Below, piece by piece: positions 52,961 through 64,000 of a stretch of 64,000 nucleotides of DNA (positions are counted from its first letter, which is position 1; every line of letters starts with the position of its first letter). The notes under the pieces were generated by a model, which was given only the letters and a program-made list of their open reading frames with translations, had not been told where the DNA came from and did not search any database. The stretch is from the NCBI RefSeq assembly GCF_020184175.1, contig NC_065530.1, positions 56,645,260 to 56,709,259 of the forward strand. Reading direction: 5' to 3'. Source of the stretch: Aphis gossypii. Its lineage: Eukaryota; Arthropoda; Insecta; Hemiptera; Aphididae. The position numbers and the translations under genes are program-made.

Positions 52961-55900
52961 TCAGAAAGATGGAAATAAATTTATATACTGAATCACAACG
53001 CAAAAGGTTAAATTTTTAATAATGGACAATATATTAAGTGGACCTATTGTTTTAGGCGATACATAACAAGTAGGTACTGTTTCAGAATTGGTATTAATTG
53101 TTTTGATCATTACCTCTTTTACAATCACAATTCAGCTATTTTTCCAATTTCCCAACTACAAAAAACCACTTCAACATTGTAGAGTATAAAAAATAAAATA
53201 ATATACTAATATCCTATTGTTCTTACTCTTGTTGAGAATACGTATTTTTCGACATAATTGATCGTTTTATCGAATAAATTTAATCAAAATCGGTTTACGG
53301 TTCAGTTCGTTTATTGGTCGAATATAATTAGTTTTTCTCTATTAAACTATATTGTATTAATAATATTATTGTATCTAAATAATATTTTCAAAAGATGAAA
53401 AATGTCAAAAAAAAATTAATAAAAATCATTGTATATTATGTTTTTGGATATTGTAACCGTTTCGGGTATAATCAATTATTTACACGATCAGCATTTTACA
53501 AAAACCTAGAACTAACCTAAATGTAAAAACTCATAAAACAATCATTACATAACACACTGCAGTACGACTGAAAAGTAAATAAATCCGATAGAGTTTAGAA
53601 AATCACTGGTTTTAGTTATGCACGGATAACATATAATATTACAATGTATCTATGCTAAATATTATATACGTTTATGTTATACGGCATGACTATGTATAGG
53701 AGACTTATATTATATTATGATAAAGGAAGCATACGCGTGAACGTTTGGCGGGTTTACGGTGGTCCGATGAAAACAACACGATAAAAAAAAACTGTTATTA
53801 ATAATAATTTCGCATTATTATAACACATATTTCGAGAAAAACGAAAACAATAATAATTATATATTATAATATTTTCGCGAGACACACGGTGATACAGCAT
53901 TATTTTATTTTCTGTTGTCTAACAAAGTACCTTCGCTGTTCAAAGAGGAAAAGCGATTTATCATTATTATTATTAATTTTTTTTTTTTTTAATCTTATAA
54001 TATTCTCTTAATCCACTGCATCGAAACAACGACGCCGATCGCCAGCAAATCATTAACGGAAGTGATTGAACGGAAAAATGATCTGTTTATAATGCACAGG
54101 CCACCGGTATATAAAGTTATGATGCGGTGATAATTTTTCAATTACGTATTTTGGTACATTTAAGTACATAAGTCTTGTACAAAATAGTAGATCGAAACAA
54201 TTTAACGGTCTTATAACTTAATATATGTTGAGGTATTTCACTCCATATCTTTTCCCTTATTTTTTAATAATGATTTTGTTCAAACTTTAATTTTTAGAAT
54301 TTTTTAAAACACTCGAGTCTTATCCACAAAAACCAATTATATTTAAATAGATACAAAGCTTTCAACAAAACGTTATGTTTTAAAGACAATTGTAAATTTA
54401 TAATATAAGTTTATCATTATCAGATATAATTACATAAAATTAATTTAATATTTAGCCTAATTTATTGCATTTTTTTTTACAAAGCATATAATTCTTATAT
54501 ATTAAAATTAATTCCTATGGTTTTTAAACAACCACAGACACCATAATATGATTATTAAACTTATTGTTCTCAACTTCTTGATATAATTAGTTTAATTATT
54601 TAGAAGCTAATCGTTTAAAATTTGATTTGTATGTTGTATATCTACATGTATATTTTCAAAAAGAAAAATTTTAAAAATGAAAAATATCAAACAAATTATA
54701 GAAATATAGGTTTCTCGTTTAAAATCACATCAAATTAGATTCAAATGGATTTATTATCAAAGGAAAAATGAGGGAAAGATTATCCGGATAATCACCATGT
54801 AAATGCATGTCAGTCGTGAAAAAAAACTAGAAATACCTTGTACGTTTATTTGTATTAACCATTATGTATAAGCACGCTATATTTATTTTATTCTGCGCAA
54901 ATCATCGAGCGCGTAGGTATTCGTCTATATAATAAGCCTATTACCTCTGACTACTTCAGAATATCACATAATATAATCATTCACATTTTATATTGAGACC
55001 CATTTTTAGCAGATCGCTACGGACGACTGATTCGTTGGTCGCGCGAAAACCGTTAGGGGAGAGACTATAATGTACGTTATATTATTATATTGTACAGGTG
55101 CTTTTTAATTGTCGTTTATATATCACTGTATAGTCTATACAAGTCTATAAAACACCTATTCTCAATAAGCCGTATCACGACATCGTTTCGGTAATTCGTA
55201 GGTATAAATTATATAAACTTGTTTTTTCTTATATTTTATCAAGCGTTAAATTTTTTTTTTACTTTTATCAGTGTTTCGGCTAATAATTCGTCGCTATGGC
55301 CAGTAAAAATGGATAAATTTGTATAGATATATAGAAGTATTACAGTTAGCTTAAAATATATGATTATAGCATTGTATATATAGGTTTGTTTTTAGTGATG
55401 CACTTTACGTACAGTAACTAGTTAATGTTGACGGGTTGAAACCTTTAACATTTTATTATTTCGATTTCGGCTAGGTTAGATTTCTTAGAAAACATTTTTT
55501 ATGTTAACATTAAATTTAACTGATTCCAGTAATATTAAAAAATACTTTCCTGATATAGTTAAAATGTACTAACACAGTAAAACGTTATCAATACTCTTAA
55601 AGGTTTGGGTCTTAAAAAATTTAAAAAAGAGTTTCATCCAATAGTTTGATTTTTGATAGTTTTCTGGTTTTAGAAGTATTTTTTCCAATACCATTTCAAT
55701 CGCCGCGGCCCGCACATAGTCACAATATTAAGAGAACTAAGACCTAGATTTTTAACACTATTTTAAAATATTATTGAAATTAATTTCGAAGATTGTTTAC
55801 TTAATATTATTATAATAAATTCTAATAGAATATAAATGATTTGTTGTGATAATTTTATTACATTAAATTATAAATGCGCATAATGTAGCCATAATCACGA

Positions 55901-58740
55901 TTAGACATGTTTGCTTCAAAAAGCATAACAGCGGTTCGTCTACCTTCGCTGACGATGCGGTATCTCCTATAATTATGTTCGACGATGATTTTAAATAATT
56001 ATACAGCTATAATAGATTTTTTATTCTGAAAAAGAATAACAAGTAAATCAAGACGTGGACGAGGATTTCCTCAGAATTTACTTATTGAGGTAAATAAAAT
56101 TTATGAGAATAATGTATATAAATAAAATAATAGATATCCATATAAGATTTTTTTTTTTAAATATTGTTTCAGGAATTTTGAGTTCAATAAAAAAATGAAA
56201 ATTGAAAGATGTGACTAGTAAGTATTATAAATAAATACTTATAAATATTTTATGATTTTTAAGTAATGCCTTTATAAAATAAAACTTTATTCTTGGTTCA
56301 TTTAAAAATGAAAAAATATGATCATTGAAGTAATTACAACTTTTGAAAGTTTAAGATCTGATGGAGGATTTTTAAATGTATATCGAATGAGATAATGCAT
56401 TTAACTGAAGAGACATGCGTAAGTTTGAAAAATTTATTTAACGGTTAGTTAATTTTGAGTCTTTATAATGACGTATAATTTTATTGTTTGTTAAGAATGA
56501 AGAAGTTTAATATTTAAATAAAATATCATATTTGTTTGATAAAAAAGATAACAGTTTCAGATCACGATGAAGTGTTAACTTCTTTAAAATCGTTATTATC
56601 ATAATAAGTTTCTTAATAAGCTTTAGTTAATATCCACCTGGTTAGCAGGGAGAATATATATCATTATTTTGTGAATTGTGTTTTATTGAAAAATTTAAAC
56701 GATTTCATATTAACTTCTGTCATATTACCATATATTTGTAATTATTGTTAGTATGTTGAGTTTGCTAGTCTCTTGTCTCATTAAAAAAATCAGCCCTCCC
56801 AAAATTATAGTTTTAGTTGCATCTATGTGGGTCTGTAGGTTATCAAGTATTTGCGAAGGTTGTACGCAGTTTTTGAATACTTTTTTTCCTACTGCATTAT
56901 CACTCTATCGGTGACAATCTTTCTCATATTTTATGAATAGGTTTCTTCCGTTCTTCCACTTCATTCTCATAGCTTATAATCATTTGCACTATCTATAATT
57001 AATGTAATATTTAATATTATATAGATTTATATTCGAGTACAAGTGTAGTTATTGTCGTACTCACACATAATTCAATCGGAGCGCGTATTCGATTTTGTTC
57101 CGGTCATGCGCGTCTCTACGTTTTATACTACACCTAAATATAATTCGACGTACCTATATTATATTACATTGGAGGCACTATTCCGTCAATACACAATTGA
57201 GAGTTCGTGGCCTGCGTTTCGCGCACATTTTGACGTGCCACAAACTTATTGTCGTCATTACGTTTTACATTTTTTATTCGTCAATCGGATATATAGGTAG
57301 GTATATGTAACAATCGGTTCGACGGCTTTCCAATGTACCTACCCGTACACAACAGTAACAATTATATTATAAACGCCAAAACAGATTTTCGTTTTCATTT
57401 GATGCGGCACTGTGGCAGTAGAAGACTATTGTGTTATTATATCGAACGATGAAAATATGCGTCAAATCTTATCGGGGGGTCTCGTCGGCCAAAAAAAAAA
57501 AAAAAAAATCAAAATTAAAACTCCATGTTACCGATTGATCATCAAGGGAAGAGAAAAAAGAAATTCACCTATCACATTGATATTTGTATCAATAATGAGT
57601 CCCGAGTGAATTGAATAAAACGAGAAATATAAGGTATGATGGATGCTGTCCGCAAGTTATATAGTTCATCAACTAGCGGCGATGTGACAGTTACACATGA
57701 CGACTCGCGATTGCTTGGAATGATCACATGTGTGTATACAAGGTCATGTTTTTATGGTTTGACAGTAATCTTCTAGTTGCATTTAGTTACGGAGATTTTT
57801 TTTATATTTGAGTCATAAAGACATGGAATTTAAAAGATGATTTTTTATCAACAAGTCATTAATTTACTAATAAAAAAAAAATAGGTAAACTATAATAACT
57901 AATAAGCATTTATACTTTTAACAAGCTAAATGGGGCCTTGATTGCCGATTGTTGCACTCTTGCATTATGTTTATAATCTAAGTATATTTTTACATCGATT
58001 AAAATTAAACTCTTTTAAAAAGTTTAATTTATTTTCCAGAACACACAAGTTCATCGATAAAATGACTGTTTCACGATAAAAGAGAATAATCATGTCATCC
58101 ATGTCAAATATAGAGTTATCCAATGACCATCATCTCTCCAATTCGGTATTCCCATCACTATGAATGTGTGTGTATAATATTATTCTCGCGTGACTTACTG
58201 TACATCGATATTTTATCATCATCGTCATTCGTCATTATGCCTACAATTATAATTATACGCATGTAAAGTATTGTGACTAACATCCGTTTCGACTTGTTAC
58301 AGTACATATGTACATGTGATGAAAACACACTCGAAATAGAAATCTGAGATGTCGAACGCGTTTTCCTACGAATACCTACAAAGAATGTCGCTCAATGTGT
58401 GATTAATCACCCGGGAAAAATACTGTGATGCACTAAGCGCGTGTGATCTCGCGTGTCGCCGCACACTATATAATATGTGACGATAGGTATATAATAATAA
58501 TAAAAATTGACGTTTTGATTGTACATATTGTATTATAAACGACGTTGTGAAAGGTCCACCGCAACATCCTCATCGTCTGTATTGCTGCTAATATCGCCGC
58601 TCCGGGGACCCCCGATTATTATCATGTATAAATGACGACCGAGTGTAACGCCGAACGGATTATTCTAGTACCTATGTATACGCGTGGAATTTCGAATGAA
58701 ATGAGATAGATATATTATATATAACATATTTTGTTGGGTG

Positions 58741-58766
58741 TATTATATTATATTATATTATATTGT
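58741..58766. repeat. TATTA pentanucleotide microsatellite
   Basis: About five tandem TATTA units followed by TTGTATTG-type variants. Confidence 0.8.
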
Positions 58767-61439
58767 TGTATTGTATTATAACCATACTTAGGTATCGGAT
58801 GATTCTCATATGGAAAGTTTTCCTAACATACCTAAATTATCGGAATCGAAATTTTCGTCAGATACCTTTGATATGTTACACTATACGATTATTATATTTT
58901 AAGAGATTCTTCGCAAATATTATTATAATCATCGATGTCATCGTTGACGACTGACCGCGAAAATGATGAGATTCAAATAAACGTTCAAGACGAGTAATTT
59001 GTTTTGAAACCATCAATCTGCGATCTCAAAGCGCTGTAGATTATACGAGAATGAAATAAAAATCAACGCCCTACAAATTACATAATAGCTAAAATATGAT
59101 ATAAAAAACCAAAGCGTGCAGTTTAAATTTAGGACGGGTGTATAGTAGGTGAGTATGTTTTTTTAAATTTGAATTAAATACTTTGTATACATACAATCAT
59201 TATTAATTTATCATAATCTTGAATTCTGATGCTCGTTAAAAGCGAATTAAAGATAGCAGATGTCCCTTCTTGAGAATTTATTTTTATCCAAGATTAGAAA
59301 ATCAGTACAAATATAATTCGATAATTTTTCTGGTCCAAGATTATAAACTATTTTTCTCGAAAATAATAATTTTACAATAAGTTCAATGATTTAGCTGTAG
59401 TGAAATCTATAACAAGAAATAAACTAGTCCATTAATTGATGTAAGTACTACAATACAAAATAATTGTACCTAGTATTCTAAAAATCGATTACTGTTGCAC
59501 CAAAATCCTGAAATTTCTCTCTTAATCTGTATAGCTGATACAGATAGCAGTATTATACCTAGCAAAAATATAATATTAGTAATATTTTCGATGTGCACGA
59601 TTCAATAGTTCAAATAAAATCTAAATTCGCTAAACTAAGAGTTTTACATTTATATAAACAATAATAATGTGTAATACTGTAATATATTTTAGTTACATTT
59701 AAAATATAAGTTTATTGCAAAATGCAAAAGACCAGAAATAAATAATTATTTTTAGAATAGTTAATAGTAACTAATAAAGATTTTTTAAGTTTCATGTATG
59801 TTCGAAAATCATTATAATATACAGCGCATAAACACATTCTATTTAATAGTGTTAGTATTTTTTATACTTATTATTTTTTATCAAGTTGAGGATTTTGAGC
59901 TTTTTAATTCAAAAATCAAGTACTCAAGTAAAAATGTTGCAGTGAGGATATTATCCGATTTTTTTCAGGTGAAATATAGCCCATGTAGAAGATTATATAG
60001 TATCTTTTATTTACTGATAAAAAGATTTTCCTGTATGAGTTTATATTTGGCGGATCCCAGTAGTGACAACACTATAACTTATGGAAAACTCAAAATGTAG
60101 GAATTACCTGTATCAGAAGTCCCATCTACCCATTGTTAACTTTTATTTTAATCCGTTTCACTTATGTATATTTTAAAAACTTTTTTTTAATTCATGTATT
60201 TAATGTTGTTTTATTGAATCTATATTTGAATCTATATTATACCTATATACAATTTTTATCTCCAGTGTAAATAATGTATTTCTCGCGAGAATGACAGTGC
60301 AATATTTTCAAAACATTATGAAATAATGTACATATAATATAATATGTTTTAAACGTAATTGATATAGTTATAGTTTCACTTTTTTTTTCTCTTAGTTAAA
60401 TACCGATATTTAGTATGTCAACACGATGCCTATCTATATAATGTAGTTACGATGAATGATAGACGTATGAATAATATAATATTATTATGACCGAATAACG
60501 TTATTAGGTAATATTATACGGACTCTTCGATTATCATTTTTTACGCGCATGAATTTTTTTTCAAACAAACTGTATTGTACGGAGGTACATTATGTTTATA
60601 TCCGTGTAAAGAGGTTAAAAAAAACAAAACAAATAAAAAAAAAATACTATATAAATATATAAGGTAATACAATAATCTCATACATGATAAGTATATAATC
60701 GGTGTTGCGCGAGAAAACCCATCCAAAAATTAATTACATTTTATCATAACTATACCTAATATATTAAAAGTAAATAAAGGTACCTATACAATAACGAATG
60801 TGGAGCAATATGTGAATATTAACACGCGTTTTTGACACACACACACACTATAATGTGTCCCACTAGTGACGAATTTTTGAAAATTTTACGGACCCACAAA
60901 TTCAGGAGCAATTCAGATTTCTATTAAATCTATTTGTCGAAACAACGGTTAAGTCTTTTTATAAAACTATCAAGTTTTCATTAACACATTCAAATTACCA
61001 AACCATATATATATATCTAACAAAATTTTATTTCTTCGGACTATAAGTTTGTAATTTCAGTAATCTGGATAGTCATTATGTTCACGTATTTGCCGACATC
61101 ATAATATTATAATATACAAGAGTCAAGAAGTTACAACGTTGGTAGTTTTGTTTTTGTTAAAGAGCGGTCGGCAAAACTTTTAGCGGTTAATTCTCAAAAC
61201 TTAAACATACGTCACTACATCCCTTTATAGTCGCAACTGCATACTTAGTATCTGTTATTATTTATTATTAAGACGTTCGCCGCGGGTAATCGGCATAATC
61301 GACGAGACACGTGTCATTATATTATCAGTTCCGTCATACGACGGAAGTAATTATTATTTTAATATCCACAGACGAATCCGTTTTCATCTCTCTCGATAAC
61401 ACATACGTCGGATTTTTTTTACCTTCTGTCTGCACGTTC

Positions 61440-61804
61440 GCACACACACATACACGTTTGGCGGGAGATTTTCACTCTCGACAAGAAAAGCGTCCCCTCT
61501 CCGTTCGTCATTGGTGGCGATCTATCTCTGCGGAGCGCGGGAAATCTTTGGCCGTCGTTGCTCGTGACGGGTTCGATTCGGTTAGGATCTGTAAGCACAG
61601 TCGCACTGCCACCGCCGTCAAAATGTCGCAGTCTCCGAGTGCCGTCCGTCAGAATAGCGACGTCGCTTAATAATTGTATTATTGTCACTATATCGTCACG
61701 TCGACTGTGATTTTCGTCTCGAACGAGTGTTTTGCCGTACATTCGGTTATCCGGTTTTCGGTTTTTCGGTCTATGAAATCTCGTTTTTTACGTCCAAATG
61801 AATA
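61440..61804 (+). promoter_or_regulatory. G+C-rich promoter / 5' UTR region of the secreted-protein gene
   Basis: A clear G+C and CpG rise against the AT-rich background. It contains TTTGGCGGGA (61457-61466) and GCGCGGGAAA (61535-61544), both E2F-like, and ATTGG (reverse CCAAT) near 61510. A 15-codon upstream open frame starts at 61623 and ends at 61670. Open frames on both strands here probably reflect the high G+C. Confidence 0.5.
61623..61670 (+). other. Upstream open reading frame, 15 codons
   Basis: ATG in moderate context, TAA stop, 134 bases before the main start codon. If it lies in the 5' UTR it could lower translation of the main frame. The peptide resembles nothing I know. Confidence 0.3.
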
Positions 61805-62061
61805 ATGGCCAATACCGCTGTGCCGGCCATGTGTTGTAGTCGCGGGTTCGCGGCGGCGACCGGTCTGTTTTTTTTGTTCTCGTTGACTTTGAGTCACCCG
61901 TCCTCCGCGGAAGTCCGGCATGTCCGACACAAGAGGACAGTATCGGATCTCATGGAAGGACTCATGAACGCCATGTATTTTCACGTGCAGGATCCGATGC
62001 CCTTGCCCTCCACCGTGATCGCACGAATCACTCATTTGACGGCGCCCAATAAAGTTTACAA
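61805..62061 (+). CDS. First coding exon of a secreted protein, unknown family (partial)
   Basis: The exon encodes 85 residues and two bases of the next codon. The N-terminus has a hydrophobic core, FAAATGLFFLFSLTL, within about 35 residues and ends SHPSSA, a good signal-peptidase site. It is followed by VRHVRHKR (37-44), a furin-type basic site, and then TVSDLMEGLMNAMYFHVQD. This suggests a secreted precursor with a short propeptide. The exon most likely ends at AA|GTATAT (donor 62062-62063), since the frame hits a stop three codons later; later exons were not found before the window's end. I do not recognise the family. Compositional contrast with the flanks and the promoter-like upstream DNA support a real gene. 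Confidence 0.65.
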
Positions 62062-62063
62062 GT

Positions 62064-64000
62064 ATATAAGATGATATTATTACTCTATTATTATTATTCT
62101 TATTATTGCACTCGCAAACAATTATTTTTATACACTACGCATGCGTTGTTATGCGCATAACTCATATGGTCTTACGTTTCTTACTCATGTTCGGTTTACA
62201 GGAAGATTTTTAAAAAATATATGTCGTAAGATATTGAAACAAATTATTTTTACTCGATAATTATTATTATTAATGTATAGATAAACAAAATTAATAAACT
62301 ACAAATATAACTTTATTTCAAATATTGTATTGTCACCAATATTGTTGAATTTCAAAATTATTATTTTTATATATTTTAATTAATTATTTAGTAACTAAAT
62401 TTCAGTTAACCGACAGTTAAATGTAAATCAAACATTTGATTTCCTATCTCTATCTAAGAATAACATACATTAAAAAAAAATTAATTTCGCTTTTATTAAT
62501 ATCTAATTATTAAATATAACTACCTAATAATAATAGTTTTTGAAGATGGATTATTAAAATTTTAATTGTTATTCAAATTTATAAAGAAATACGCATTCAA
62601 AAATATTCTATAGGTATTCAATATTCATCTTAATATACGTATAGATTTTTATTTTAATTTTAATAGTTTCACTTTTATTCTTATATTTGAATTATAACAC
62701 ATGTCAAAACGTATACAGCATTATTTATAATAATTTTCGATTTTACGTTCCGGCTAGATTAAAGCATGGCACATCGAATAATAATAACAAACAGGACGGT
62801 CCTCATTATAAATATATATGTATGTATAAGAAAAAGTAAAATATATACGTAAAGACCGTGTATTGATTTTATATTTATTTTAATATTAATTCGTTGAAAA
62901 TGATGGACTGCCATTACTGATATTAAGAAGAAAATAATTGAAAGGAAAAAAATCCATCGAAAAAGACATTATTTCATGTACATTGCTGGTATAAACTATA
63001 GTATAGTGACTATACAGATTATCTTTAAAGTTTTGAAATATTTCCCAGAAATTAATCAATTGTATTTAAGAGTTTCACGTTGCACAAAACTTAGTACTTT
63101 TGTTTATAATTTTTGATCCATTGGTGCTAATTTAATTTCATGAAAATACCTAATGACATAATATAATTCAATTTATTATGGGCGCTATTCTATCTCAAGA
63201 GTAAAAATCATATAATGTAGTATACCAAAACCGACACTAAAACCCATAGGCTAATAGGTGTATGAATTAGAAAGAATGGTCGGTTATAAATGTTAAAATG
63301 AAATTACAAAATGGCTACAGTAAAAATTAAATTTTCCTTAAATTTTGGAATATGTAAACTTTTGCAATCATTTTATGTTTATTACGTGCATAACTTATAC
63401 TTAGGTAGTATTAATTTTTGTAGTCAATTTCCTCAATTCACAAATTGATTATAAAAACATTATTTGTAAGTTTTCCTATATAATTGTACATAATACTTTC
63501 CTTTACACTAACTACAACTTGTAATCATATTTTTTGTAACGTGCCCACAAATCTGTTTTAAATAATATTCATTATTGTCTATTTAATTTCTATTTTATTT
63601 TATTAACACCAATGACACGTTATTGATTCATTACAATACTTTAATAGTATATATTTTATTCAATTCATATTCGATAGTATTATTATTCATTTATTTCATA
63701 TATTATAATAATATAATAGTATATTGTTGTAATATACTTTTTGTTCGCAGGCTATTATTCACTTTCAGATTAAACATTTTTAAATAATTGAATATGCATA
63801 TCTCATTCAAATTAAATTGTATAATAAAAATAAAAAATACAAATGATACAATTTGTTACATTTCTTAAAATATAAATGGCCAATATATTATTTAATATCG
63901 ATATTCGGTATTTCGAAATAAATAATTTTCTTTACATAACGAACAAGATAGGAAGCGTTTTATACATACAAAGTGGAAATTGTGTGTATTATATTATATT
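62064..64000. other. Intron or intergenic A+T-rich DNA
   Basis: Presumably the first coding intron of the secreted-protein gene. No second exon, element or RNA gene was recognised. Confidence 0.5.

Larger units (their letters stand above)
51964..61300. other. Long gene-free region with repeats
   Basis: No exon could be supported. It contains a C14 run (52909-52922) in a transposon-like context, an E2F-like TTTGGCGGG at about 53.74 kb, G+C-richer patches at about 54.0-54.1, 57.05-57.3 and 58.3-58.7 kb, and a TATTA pentanucleotide run at about 58741-58766. The G+C patches could be promoter or first-exon DNA of the SLC7 gene, but nothing proves it. Confidence 0.5.

Noticed and set aside
54000..54130. 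About 50-codon minus-strand open stretch with G+C rise, considered as a missing SLC7 exon
   Set aside because: The reading has no resemblance to SLC7 helices 1-5 and no start codon.
55900..55985. Short minus-strand hydrophobic frame
   Set aside because: No splice-site fit to the SLC7 gene and no recognised motif; likely chance.
57052..57310. Two overlapping plus-strand frames of 71-82 codons
   Set aside because: They overlap in different frames in a slightly G+C-richer patch, with no family signal.
61565..61580. GGTTCGATTCG, like a tRNA B box
   Set aside because: No A box or cloverleaf could be fitted around it.
61419..62035. Minus-strand frames of 107 and 115 codons opposite the secreted-protein exon
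   Set aside because: They are shadows in G+C-rich DNA; the plus strand has the signal peptide and a sensible start.

Overview
The window is nuclear DNA from a sap-sucking insect, most likely an aphid (Hemiptera: Aphididae). It is very A+T-rich, full of TAGGTA/TACCTA words and short microsatellites, and its genes are split into many small exons with GT-AG (and two GC-AG) introns. There are no operons, ribosome binding sites or CRISPR arrays. All genes were built by hand: conserved protein blocks, splice sites, and a check that exon lengths keep the reading frame.

Layout. 1-9.4 kb is gene-free upstream DNA with microsatellites and a CRE-like site. 9.4-22.8 kb (+) holds a 21-exon receptor guanylate cyclase of Gyc76C type, with signal peptide, ligand-binding domain, one membrane segment, pseudokinase, cyclase and a PDZ-ligand tail. 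25.05-27.17 kb (-) is the ribosome-biogenesis WD40 protein Notchless (NLE), convergent with the cyclase. 28.10-30.95 kb (+) is fizzy/CDC20, the APC/C activator, head-to-head with Notchless across a 0.93 kb spacer holding a tight cluster of Myb-type sites. 32.3-34 kb has a decayed transposase-like gene (-) and short repeats. 35.66-36.87 kb (+) is a small mitochondrial-type membrane protein resembling the deltamethrin-resistance (prag01) domain family. 42.4-49.7 kb (-) has nine 3' exons of an SLC7 amino-acid transporter, with an apparent one-base frameshift. Its first half was not found. From 61.8 kb (+) lies the first coding exon of a secreted protein of unknown identity, behind a GC-rich promoter-like region.

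Mobile DNA. The most striking structure is at 48.26-49.39 kb. One inverted-repeat element (terminal motif CAATTGCGCC) carries a second one (terminal motif TGTAAACTCCGCCA) nested inside it. Both repeat their terminal motif several times near the ends, and a solo copy of the outer terminus sits in a cyclase intron at 15.47 kb. A 764-bp foldback element with TA target duplications lies at 51.2-51.96 kb. A dispersed repeat with a conserved hairpin near its end occurs on both sides of the small mitochondrial gene. Gene functions are ordinary insect ones (cGMP signalling, ribosome assembly, mitotic exit, mitochondrial membrane, amino-acid transport), and their proximity implies no shared pathway.
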